Assembly: GCA_009602725.1 (NCBI GenBank)
Contig: WELB01000050.1
Location: 528,845-567,412, forward strand
Source of the DNA: Spirogloea muscicola
Lineage: Eukaryota; Streptophyta; Zygnematophyceae; Spirogloeales; Spirogloeaceae
DNA length: 38,568 bases
Reading direction: 5' to 3'
Shown: positions 19,538 through 28,935 of the stretch, piece by piece
Layout: every line of letters starts with the position of its first letter
Position numbering within the stretch: the first letter of the stretch is position 1
Position numbers and translations under genes: made by a program
Notes under the pieces: model-generated
The model's input: the letters and a program-made list of their open reading frames with translations, nothing else
Told to the model about the DNA's origin: nothing
Databases searched by the model: none

Positions 19538-19650
19538 TGTTCATCCTTTTTCTTGGGCTGGCTGTTCCAGCCCATATCCTCAATGGGCGAGCCCTTTCTT
19601 CGCCCATTGAGGATAGGGACTGGAAAAGCCAGCCCCAAAAAGAATGAACA
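19538..19650. repeat. Near-perfect foldback, arms of about 52 bp, loop of about 9
   Basis: The left arm 19538-19590 includes 'tgttcatcctttttcttggg', 'ctggctgttccagcccatat' and 'cctcaatgggcga'. The right arm 19600-19650 is its reverse complement with few mismatches. Each arm itself contains the smaller GGGCTGGCT...CAGCCC hairpin, so the structure is nested. Confidence 0.85.
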
Positions 19651-19674
19651 AAGTACGTGAAGGGGGGCCAGGGG

Positions 19675-19808
19675 AAGCGCTAAGAAAATCAAGCACAAGA
19701 AGAAACAAAGCAGCTACGGATCACTCAGTAACCCCTGCTAAGCAGCCGCGGATCAGAGATGCTAGGCTCCTGGAAGTGGGTCCCCTGGCCAGAGCCAGAG
19801 GCAGCAGC
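19675..19808 (-). mobile_element. LINE C-terminal end, reverse orientation
   Basis: Starts 'aagcgctaagaaaatcaagc' and runs through 'cagtaacccctgctaagcag' to 'ggccagagccagaggcagca'. This is the same block as 27553-27686 and the complement of 28250-28389. On the minus strand it encodes the LINE C-terminus ending at the stop. Confidence 0.75.
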
Positions 19809-19849
19809 CAGGGCTCTGCCGAGCGCTTTTGGCCCCTTCTGACCTTGTC

Positions 19850-20150
19850 TTTCTGGGCTGGCTGTTCACAGCCCTTGCCCCCTGTGGGTAGAAAAAGTGG
19901 CTCTCCCTGTGGGAGAGCCACTTGTTTATTTCCAAATCCAGCCCAGTTCTTATAAACCTTTCTTCATCCCTTTCCTGGGATGCCCAACCACAGCCATCCG
20001 TCCTCACCTTGAAGAGTCTTCCTTTGGGCTGGCCATCACAGCCATCTCCCTCCACTGGAAGAGTCTTTCTTTCTCACAACCATTGCCTTACATTGGATGA
20101 GCTGCTTCTTCTGGGAGGGCCTGTTGCCCAGCCTGACGGCTCTGCGTGAT
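19850..20150 (+). repeat. Hairpin-repeat cluster
   Basis: Successive degraded modules: 'tgggctggctgttcacagcc' at about 19855, 'tttgggctggccatcacagc' at about 20025, and 'ctggaagagtctttctttct' near 20060. The last repeats 'cttgaagagtcttcctttgg' of 20009, so the unit is partly tandem. Confidence 0.6.
19895..19923. repeat. Perfect 13-bp stem, 3-nt loop hairpin
   Basis: AAGTGGCTCTCCC-TGT-GGGAGAGCCACTT. No T-run follows on either strand, so a bacterial-type terminator is not implied. The stem sequence is the 'agtggctctccc' module seen at 18700. Confidence 0.9.
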
Positions 20151-21297
20151 TGAATGCTCTCCGACTTCCCCCTATATGCACTCAGCTGACTTCCACAGCC
20201 GCCCCTCAATGTTAGCAGCCGTATTTTCCTCTGCTTCTTTCGTCTTAGTGGAGTCTAGGGTTGTTAAGTAATGTCTTGGCTAGAATTGGCCTTCTTCTAG
20301 GTCACACCCGCACCGCATGATTTCTCTCACTCTGATACCGGGGTCGGGCCTCTTGTTGTCGAGGAACTCCCCCCCCTTTCTCTACTGCCATTCTTGCCGG
20401 CGTTCAGCTTTTGATCGACCAGACAGTCGCTCGTCTTCAAGTTATGAGCTGCTAAGATTGCCCGAACGAGCACATCCCCCTCGGCCACCTGGCCAGAGCG
20501 GTCGTGCTTGATCAAACCAATGAGTGTGAGTGCTGTGGAGGTTCATCATATGCCCCTCCATTTGCTTCGATCCATGCAGACGTCCTTGCTGCAATAGTCT
20601 CCTACAACACTTGCCCCCTGATTATACCGCAATCCTGCATCATGAAGAAAACCAACATCAAGCCTGGGCTGACCGCAGACCTTGCAAGCTGAAAGATGGC
20701 CAGTAACACTGAAGTCTTGGGTAATGTGTACACACATTCTACATCAGCCGCCGTAGCAGCACGAGTCGTAAGGCGAACGATTACGTAAGCTGACGTGCTT
20801 CACGAAGCAGTCCTTCTATGTACAGAGCAAGCCGCAACAGATAGCCATTCCAGCCGCTTGCATCATCCAGCGCCCATGGACGGAAACCTGCAAGCACTTC
20901 AAATGCGGATCATGAGATTAGCAGCGAAGCCTAGCAGAGCATGTCATCTGTTCTATCCATCAAGCAATGTGAGCTTTTCTTCTAGAGTGAGATGACTGAT
21001 CTGCGAGGCATGCTCGTAATTATCAAACATTGGCTTGATCTTGGGGGCCCTTGAGCTTCAGGTTGTCGATCACATATGCCATAGACTTCCCATGAAACTT
21101 CCGCAGAATGCCTTGCTCACCTTGTCTGATTTTAGAATGCTCGATGTATACTAAAAGCTCTTCATTGAGTTTGCCTTCTAGGTCGAGCAGAGCGGCTTGG
21201 TTGACGCCTTTTACTGTCTCCCTTGGACGCCATCGCAATCCTGGAGCTCTTTCGGACAGGACTGTCTCTGCTACTCCCCTTGATCTTCATATTCCAA
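20151..21297. other. No gene recognised; probable 3' region of the SOG1-like gene
   Basis: Minus-strand open frames at 20546-20737 and 21023-21238 lack recognisable domains. They lie downstream of the SOG1-like stop and may be 3' UTR, or exons of an alternative ending. A weak copy of the 'gcac..agctga...cagccg' repeat lies at 20165-20240. Confidence 0.35.
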
Positions 21298-24200
21298 TTA
21301 GCAGCAAATGACAGCATCAGTGACCGTTTCAGTAACGGCCTTCACGATCTGAAATATAGCATCACACTAGCCAGTCAAACACCAACATGAAGTCAGACTG
21401 TCAGCCCATCATTCATATGGGTAAGCCTTCACATTGCCAAGGACTGGACGGCCCAACAATTTTTGTGTGCTGCTGACATGGCCATATCCTGTTTCTCTGA
21501 CAATATACCTGAAGAGAACTTCTGACTGTCAACTTGGACTCCCTCTTGGCCAAGGGACTGCCTCTGCCATCGCCATATTCCTGTGAGTCCTGTAGGACGC
21601 CCAGCTGTGCCATGACTGTGTTCATGGCCTCCTGACTGCAGCATCCAGGCAAAAACAAGGCCCAATATGCAACACCAGCTACATCAAAAGGTCACAGGAT
21701 CAGATCAAGAAGATCACAGGAGGGCACTAATACCACCAATACTTTGCTAACATGATAAGCTGTTCCTCAACTTAGTTGCACTTCCGATCAGCCTGCTCCA
21801 CAACACGAAGAATACTGTGTGTCCAAATGCAAGCCTCCTTAGTGCAAAGATTGGGCTCAAGAAGTGACAAACCTGCTTGTCAAAATCGTTGGCAGGGTAG
21901 CAGCAGCAGCCTCCCTGTCACTCATACCAGGGTCCTTCAAGCCCACACAGTCCTCACTCCCTTGTGCCATTCTCTCAGGCTCACCAGTCAACCTTCCTAT
22001 GATCAAAGCATCCTCCTGGCTTTGCTGGCTGCTAAGTAGGTCCAACCACCCCAGCTCTGGTGGTGAGGACTCTAGTAGGGGGTCTCTACCATTTGGCATG
22101 ATCTTAGTATGAACAGGCACAACATGCTGCTCTTCAGATTCGCCTTGTGAGTTGTGAATGAGTGCCTGGGCAACCTCCTGCTGATCTTGAGATGTTTTGA
22201 GGACATCAGGGAGTCCCTGCACTTCCGATTTGTCAATAGCTTTGGCCACTGTAGGTCCAGGCTCATCGACTTCCCGTGTTGCCTTCCTATCGGGTAACGC
22301 TGAGATCTCCTGAGAGAGGATGACTGCAGGGTCAAATTCCAGTAGCTGACTGACACTTATTGGCTGTGATTCATTGGCTGGTGCTGACTCAACAGCCTCT
22401 GCTGGCGCTGCGTCCGGAGGCTGCAATGACGCACAGCAACAGTATTGAGGGTGAGGCATGGCAGTGCATACAGTGTCCTACGGATCAGGCATCCTCGTGC
22501 TGTTTGACAGCTCCCATTCTCCTGAGCACTGCTGCTACACTCAGCAAAAGCACCTTTCTCTAAAAGGTTCAGTAAAAGTTCCATGTAGAATGCAAGCACC
22601 ACCAGGCAGCGTCTAGCATATTGTGGGACAAACAGGATCGTATGCTTGTACCTCTTGCGATGAGCCTACATTTGATATGCTATCCTTTTCGTCGCAAGGA
22701 CCTGCATCCTTGCTAGTACTCCAGGGGTCCTGCAAAGAAAAAGTTTAACTCACAAGTCGGGACTTAGCATCACTCCCGACTCCACGTCTAATGCAGGCCA
22801 TGTCAGCTACGATTGCGACAAACTTGATGTTGAGTAGCATGTCTGCAATATCTTTACAGGAAGAAATGGAGTGGAACCCACTAGTGTGCACGCCGCTGCT
22901 CCAACCGCCACTTCTTTCGCGCTTATCAAATTACTATGGGCCTCCGGTCCCTTTGCTCTTGCACTTTGCGCGTGCTCTATGTGGGCTTCATTAGCAGGAC
23001 ACTTTCCCAACGTGCCCACAGCATCCAGAAGTGCACTGGCTGTGGAGCAGGCCCTCATCAATGAGCTTTTCAAGGCCCCTTGGACCTGGTTGAGCATCTT
23101 CCCACGCACAACCTTAACAGCTGTAGAAGATGCTAACTCCATCAGCTTCTTCCCACTCTCGCCAGCTGGTAGTGCAGCCTTTGACCCGCCTTGGTCCTCC
23201 GCAGGCATGTCTGTACTGGGTTCAGCAAGTGGCCTGCTGAACTGAAGACCCTGATCAGATGTGGCGGTGAGCAGAGATTGCCCCAATGACCGCTTGGCGT
23301 CTGGGCTTGTGTTGGCAAGGGAGTCTTCTGACTTTGCAATAGAGTCACTGGGGTCCGCTTTCCGGCTGCTTGCCGTCTGCCGTGGCTGGATCTGGTAGAA
23401 CAGCTTCGTGACCACCCATTGATCTGCATCCTCTTCCTCCTCTGGCCCTGCTAAGAGAACATGCCAACATTTACGGCGCCCTCAGAAGCCATATCTGGAC
23501 TACATTCAGGCGCGAAAAGTGGATGCTTGTCACAGCTTGTCACCCTTTGACAACATTTAACTAACATCTACAGACTAAGTAGCAACAGCTAGCCAACAGA
23601 CTGGGACAAATGTTCCCCCTGCTCCATACATCCAGGTTCTCACCGAGGTGATACTGATGTGTCACCCATCGAGTCTTCTGTGACTTGCTACCCTTGCCGA
23701 TAGTGTAGAGAACCAGAATCTTCTTCCAGCCGACCTGTACAATTAAAAGAATGTGAAGATGTAGGCATAAGACCTCTCACCTCACATACTCCACATTCAC
23801 AACAATGGTACAAGCTCTCCGAAACAGAGAGTTCAAGGTGAATGCATCTCAGCAGCAGGGTCCTCAAGCACGAGCACAAGGATCAGTGACATGCTGAACC
23901 GACCACCTACTTGCTTCCCACTGGATAGCTTGACAGGCCTTGTCTTGCCGGTCTTGTGCCACCTCATCTCCTGCGTGTTTGCTTGGATCCTTCGGCGCTT
24001 CCTGGTACCTACATTGTAGGCCTTCGCTGGCAGGTGGAAGTAGTGTCTGTTGCTTCCATCCTTAGTGCTGCCTGCCACAGCAGATGGCGGACTCGTCAGG
24101 AAACACCAGGTGTGGCATCACATAGAGCAGGATGTGTGGGAGACCATCAGAGCAGAATTACTAGGAGCCCGTGACTGCAACGCACCATCAATGGTGGCTG

Positions 24201-24525
24201 GGGCTAACCGGAAGCCAGGCAGCCGAGAAGACACAACACAAGGGACTGCTTCAATACTGGTTAATGCTGCCATTAAGAGGCACTCAAGCACAGGATGCGC
24301 CTGGCAGGCATCAAACGGCGCCAGCGATCAGGGGCACGGACCTGGCAGCAGCTCGGGGTGCATGCCGCAGATGCCGTCCTCGTCGAGGGTGGGGATGAAG
24401 TGCTGGAGCTCCGGGTGCGCCGAGCCGGCGACCTTGTCGTGCAGGTGCTGCAGGAGCTCCTGGTCGGTCGGGTCGAACTTGACGCCGGCCGGCAGGTGCC
24501 TCCAGTCCGGCAGCGACTGGAGCAT
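21298..24525 (-). CDS. SOG1-like NAC transcription factor with C-terminal SQ cluster
   Basis: Eight exons: 24342-24525, 23911-24071, 23644-23734, 22858-23447, 22652-22729, 21873-22420, 21509-21635 and 21298-21348. All junctions keep frame and encode 609 residues. The NAC domain (about 1-160) is clearly the SOG1 subtype: [103 protein letters not shown]. Plant SOG1 activates the DNA-damage response after ATM phosphorylates its SQ sites. This protein carries ten Ser-Gln pairs between about residues 366 and 568, near 366, 386, 392, 404, 445, 459, 499, 502, 551 and 568, and none earlier. Plant SOG1 is shorter (about 450 residues). Met 24525 gives a shorter N-terminus than plant SOG1, and a further 5' exon could lie in or near the assembly gap. 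The gene appears intact. Confidence 0.9.
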
Positions 24526-24862
24526 GCCGCATTGCCGCGAGACGCGCTCGAAACGTCAGGAAGGCCTCGCAAGACATCCCTGGCGTGTTGCTAAGCGTCG
24601 GCGCCGCGGCGCAGACCATCCGCCTCCACATTGCAGGCAGCGGCGGCATCGTCATGGCCGCCGCGAGCGGCGGACGGCCAGCGCCGCCGCGCGACCGCGG
24701 CTGCCGCCAGTGGAGCCTCTCAGCAAGCACCAATACAGCGACGCCTGCGCAGACCGATACACGGCGGCCGCGGAAGCTCGCCGCGCCTCACCTGCGCGGG
24801 GCTGGCCATGGGGCCGGCCGGCGGGCCGGGCGCGCCGGCGGTGAGCCGCGCCGCGGCCATGG
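24526..24862. other. GC-rich region upstream of the SOG1-like gene
   Basis: On the minus strand 24800-24861 reads Met-Ala-Ala-Ala-Arg-Leu... and ends CGCAG|GTGAGG, a good donor. It could be an upstream exon, but a TGA in frame just before 24525 prevents a simple join to the NAC exon. Confidence 0.3.
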
Positions 24863-25760
24863 NNNNNNNNNNNNNNNNNNNNNNNNNNNNNNNNNNNNNN
24901 NNNNNNNNNNNNNNNNNNNNNNNNNNNNNNNNNNNNNNNNNNNNNNNNNNNNNNNNNNNNNNNNNNNNNNNNNNNNNNNNNNNNNNNNNNNNNNNNNNNN
25001 NNNNNNNNNNNNNNNNNNNNNNNNNNNNNNNNNNNNNNNNNNNNNNNNNNNNNNNNNNNNNNNNNNNNNNNNNNNNNNNNNNNNNNNNNNNNNNNNNNNN
25101 NNNNNNNNNNNNNNNNNNNNNNNNNNNNNNNNNNNNNNNNNNNNNNNNNNNNNNNNNNNNNNNNNNNNNNNNNNNNNNNNNNNNNNNNNNNNNNNNNNNN
25201 NNNNNNNNNNNNNNNNNNNNNNNNNNNNNNNNNNNNNNNNNNNNNNNNNNNNNNNNNNNNNNNNNNNNNNNNNNNNNNNNNNNNNNNNNNNNNNNNNNNN
25301 NNNNNNNNNNNNNNNNNNNNNNNNNNNNNNNNNNNNNNNNNNNNNNNNNNNNNNNNNNNNNNNNNNNNNNNNNNNNNNNNNNNNNNNNNNNNNNNNNNNN
25401 NNNNNNNNNNNNNNNNNNNNNNNNNNNNNNNNNNNNNNNNNNNNNNNNNNNNNNNNNNNNNNNNNNNNNNNNNNNNNNNNNNNNNNNNNNNNNNNNNNNN
25501 NNNNNNNNNNNNNNNNNNNNNNNNNNNNNNNNNNNNNNNNNNNNNNNNNNNNNNNNNNNNNNNNNNNNNNNNNNNNNNNNNNNNNNNNNNNNNNNNNNNN
25601 NNNNNNNNNNNNNNNNNNNNNNNNNNNNNNNNNNNNNNNNNNNNNNNNNNNNNNNNNNNNNNNNNNNNNNNNNNNNNNNNNNNNNNNNNNNNNNNNNNNN
25701 NNNNNNNNNNNNNNNNNNNNNNNNNNNNNNNNNNNNNNNNNNNNNNNNNNNNNNNNNNNN
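24863..25760. other. Assembly gap (898 N)
   Basis: All bases are N. Nothing inside can be described, and open frames running through it are artefacts. It separates the SOG1-like gene from a LINE fragment. Confidence 1.
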
Positions 25761-26850
25761 AAGAGGGGCTGGCAAAGCTAGCCCAAAAAGAATGGACAAT
25801 GTCCAAAGCCGAAGAATGAAGAGTAGAGGAAGGACTCCTCTACTCTACCAATCACGACAACATAGTAGGGAAGCCCAGCACCCGCGAGTGAGCAACACCA
25901 GGTCCGAGTAGCTCGAGGCAGGGAAGGAGGCAGGCACTCCGCCGAGACCCGGAGGCCGCGGCCAGAGCGCGTCCTGCGCGCGTGTGGACAGCGTGGGCAA
26001 CGGATCGCTGGAACGATACCGCCAAGCGCATGCGAAAGACCTGGGCGAGCGACCCGGCGGCGTTGAAGCCGGGCAGCGCCCCGGGCGGACCCGACCGCCG
26101 ATCAATAGCCTGACGAGCAAGCCGCTGGAGGAGATCCAGCCAGCGGCTGCCGAAGGCCCCGTGAACATCTATCGCTAGGGCCGCGGACTCATCACCGACC
26201 GGGTGATCGGCATACTTTTTCTCTTTTGCCCGGGCTGCCAGGCCGACCGCATGCCCTGCAAACGACGCCGACCTGGTCGCCGGGTTGCCGGAGTCGTAGC
26301 TGTCCGTTGTCACCACATCAGTGATGATGCGGGGACCGCCGCCGGGCGGGATAGCGACCAGGTCGGCGCGTCGGGTGTGCGACCGGCCGTCCTCGCCCCG
26401 CAGGATGGGCATGACTGAGGAGCACTCCACCGCCACCTTGAAGCCCGCCTCTATGAACACCCCCTGCATACCATCGCGCAAAAGATCATGGGAAGCGGTC
26501 CGCTCGCCTCCGTGGGCGCAACGGAGCATGTGCGCGGCCAGCTCCGCAGGGTCGGCGTGCCGGGCGCCGCACTCGCACTGTGTGACACCTGTAAGGCAGG
26601 GAGGAGCCCCAAGAGCCGATGCACCGCCGTCCGGTAGACCTCGTCGGGCATGGTAAGTGCGGCATAGAGTGGGAGCGCTTGGAGCCACGCCGCCGCCCCA
26701 GGGGAAGAGGCGGAGAGAAGCCGAGCACGCCCGTGAACGTCAGACGGAGGGAGAAGAGCTCCACCGCCTGGTCGGAGGCCGCCTTCTCGACCAACGCCGT
26801 GAAGCGCTGCAGAAGCCAGCACCAGACGGAATGGCGTGGGCGGCGGGGGC
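25761..26850 (-). mobile_element. LINE C-terminal fragment with zinc finger and RLE-like domain (degraded)
   Basis: The open frame 26688-25852 encodes CECGARHADPAELAAHMLRC, a CxC...H...C finger. It continues with LLRDGMQGVFIEAGFKVAVE, THTRRADL-like HTRRADLVAIPPGGGPRIIT-DVVTTD and DLLQRLARQAIDRR, to RMRLAVSFQRSVAHAVHTRA. A finger followed by Arg-x-Asp...Asp-Val matches the C-terminal restriction-like endonuclease of some non-LTR retrotransposons. The reverse transcriptase is absent. Upstream, another frame (AAWLQALPLYAALTMPDEVY, ending near 26600) continues the protein, so there is a frameshift. The true C-terminus (SFPASSYSDLVLLTRG) lies in a third frame at about 25880. At 25763-25798 the hairpin repeat follows in the same orientation. 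Confidence 0.75.
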
Positions 26851-26869
26851 TGCTATCGGTCCCTCCCTT

Positions 26870-27235
26870 TTGTCAATTCTTTTGGGCTGGCTTTTCGCAG
26901 CCCTTCGCGTCTGGATGCATCTTTTCCTGCGTCGAGCTACTCCGACCTGCTGTTGCTCACCCGGGGGTATTGAGCTTCCTGTGATTTCGTCGTGTCTTCT
27001 TCTCTAGCTGCCTAGCTGTGTGTTTTTTGTTTTTTTTGTTTTTTTGGCTTTTGACATTGTCCATTCTTTCTGGGCTGGCTTTGCTGGCCCCCTTCCTCTA
27101 TGTGCTGACTCGTGGTTACTGAGCGGGTCAGCTTAGCAGCAGGTGACGTACATTTGTCCGATGTGCTTGCCTTTGTACTTGGCCACACATGGCCTCCCCA
27201 TCTCTTAATACACACGCATTTATCTATGGGCGCGC
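26870..27235 (+). mobile_element. Two truncated LINE ends in tandem
   Basis: First: a hairpin ('ttgggctggcttttcgcagc'), then ASFPASSYSDLLLLTRGY-stop at 26971-26973 and a T-rich run at about 27020-27050. Second: 'gacattgtccattctttctg', a hairpin (GGGCTGGCTTTGCTGGCCCC), 'tgctgactcgtggttactga' and the end block 'gcttgcctttgtacttggcc'. Confidence 0.75.
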
Positions 27236-27419
27236 TCTTTCTTTTTTGCCCCCATTGGGAGTCCCACTTCTCCCGATCTCGCTCGGCCCATGCTCCAAGC
27301 GGTTAGGCCAAGCGAATAAGCTGAGAGGGATTATTGAGCACATTCTATTGAGCACCTGTTCGTCATCGCCACTTGCGTTGATGTTTCCTGGATGCTTCCT
27401 GTGCCTCTCTTACAAACTT

Positions 27420-27552
27420 CTTTAGATGTGCTTGCCTTTGTACTTGGCCTTTGGCCTTCGTTTGTTTCAAATACACGAAATTTTTCTTACAAACAGGGTA
27501 TTGGCTTGCTTTGGCTTCCCCTCTTAGTTTTTTTAACTTTTTTTTCCTTTTT
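27420..27552 (+). mobile_element. LINE tail fragment and T-rich sequence
   Basis: 'Agatgtgcttgcctttgtac', then 'ttggccttcgtttgtttcaa' and 'atacacgaaattttt', identical in order to 5105-5180. A T-rich stretch follows to the inverted repeat at 27553. Confidence 0.7.
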
Positions 27553-28389
27553 AAGCGCTAAGAAAACAAAACACACAAAGAAAGAAAGCAGCTACAAATC
27601 ACTCAGTAACCCCTGCTTAGCAGCCGCAAATCAGAGAGGCTAGGGTCCTGAAAGTGGGTCCCCTGGCCAGAGCCAGTGGCAGCAGCAAGAGCCCGGCCGG
27701 CTCGAAGGTGCAGCACTCCGGCTCCTTCAGACCTTGTGCATTTCTTTGGGCTGGCCTCTCCCAGCCACCAGTTAATGTGGTCACTTCTTCTTCTTCTGCC
27801 TATAACCTCCTCAGGGATCCCATCTTCGGGATCTTCCTGGAGGTTGGGTACACGGTGGGGCTAGAAAACACGTCCATCATGCCTATCCTACAGAAGGCGG
27901 ATGGAACCCATACTCGGCGGGTCGGCCTGGTGGCCACCATGCCGGGCGGCGGCCCGCGCAACATCACCGACATGATCACCACAGATGTGGTGGACCGTTC
28001 TAATCCGGGCCTTTCTGCCTCGAAGAAACTTTCTTCCCGTTGGCAATTGACATCCATGGGGCACTGGGCGCTCGGTGGCTTGAGCTACTTAACCAGCTCG
28101 CCCGCCACGCAATCGCCCGTCGCTTCCATGGTGAACCGGTAGACTTTCCTGCAGCCGGGTCGCTGGCGCAAGTGTATCGCATGCGCTTGGCCGTCTCGCT
28201 GCAGAGGTCCATGGCACGTGCGCTGCACCTTCGTGCCAGACGAGCCCTCGCTGCTGCCTCTGGCTCTGTCCAGGGGACCCACTTCCAGGACCCTAGCCTC
28301 TCTGATTTGCGTTTGCGGCTGCTTAGCAGGGGTTACTGAGTGATTTGTAGCTGCTTTCTTTCTTTGTGTGCTTTGGTTTCTTAGCGCTT
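27553..28389. mobile_element. LINE fragment inside a 134-140 bp inverted repeat
   Basis: Arms 27553-27686 and 28250-28389 are near-identical inverted copies of the LINE C-terminal end. The interior, on the plus strand, encodes NLLRDPIFGIFLEVGYTVGL, SIMPILQKADGTHTRRVGLV and MPGGGPRNITDMITTD. After a frameshift and deletion near 28020 it continues as WLELLNQLARHAIARRFHGE to SLSDLRLRLLSRGY-stop (28337-28339). Compared with the copy at 25852-26688 the Arg-x-Asp aspartate is lost (RRVGL for RRADL), so this copy is dead. Confidence 0.8.
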
Positions 28390-28394
28390 CCTCT

Positions 28395-28935
28395 GGCCCC
28401 CTTCTCCTTCTTTGTTCATTCTTTTTTGGGCTGGCTTGTCCAGCCCCTATCCTCAATGGGCGAGCCCTTTCTCTTTCTTGAGACTGTCTGTATCCCTTCA
28501 GCGGTCCATGGCCCACGCTCTGCATCTGCGTGCTGGCCGTGCTCTCGCTGCGGCCTCTGGCTTTCGTCAGGGGGATAGTTTTCCGGCAGCTAGTCTGTCG
28601 GATCTGAGGCTCCTCACTCGTAACTACTGAGTGATCCATCCTCCCCCTGCTCTACCATAGCATCTTCAGACCCTTTGTAGCTGCTTGGGGACCCGCTTCC
28701 CGGAGCCCAGATTCTCTGACCTGAGGCTGCTTAGCAGGTGGTTACTGAGTGCTTCGTAGCTGCTTTGTTTCTTTTTGTGCTTGTTATTCTCTTTGTACTT
28801 GGCCGCACAGGCCCTCCATCACTTAATACACATCTTCTCCTCTCATTTCTTTGCAGGAATTTTCGTGTATTTGAAACAAACGAAGGCCAAATGGCCAAGT
28901 ACAAAGGCAAGCACATCTAAGACCTACATTGCGCT
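28395..28935. mobile_element. Further LINE ends, tail-to-tail
   Basis: 28395-28630 (+): a hairpin ('ttgggctggcttgtccagcc', 'cctatcctcaatgggcgag'), then RSMAHALHLRAGRALAAASG and FPAASLSDLRLLTRNY-stop. 28700-28850 (+): 'cttagcaggtggttactgag' and the end block with 'cttggccgcacaggccctcc'. 28857-28925 (-): the reverse complement of the tail (TTTGAAACAAACGAAGGCCA). Plus and minus tails thus meet near 28855. Confidence 0.7.

Noticed and set aside
19895-19923. Rho-independent terminator
   Set aside because: A perfect hairpin but without a following T-run, and the genome is eukaryotic with introns.
20546-21238. Separate minus-strand gene after the SOG1-like stop
   Set aside because: Two short frames (63 and 71 codons) do not join to each other with convincing splice sites and match no family; more likely 3' UTR.
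24585-25911. Long open frames of 359-426 codons across the N block
   Set aside because: They consist mostly of undetermined bases and are artefacts of the gap.
27012-27055. T-rich run at about 27020-27050 as the poly(A) end of a minus-strand retroposon
   Set aside because: The LINE C-terminus just upstream is on the plus strand, and no target duplication is visible to delimit an insertion.
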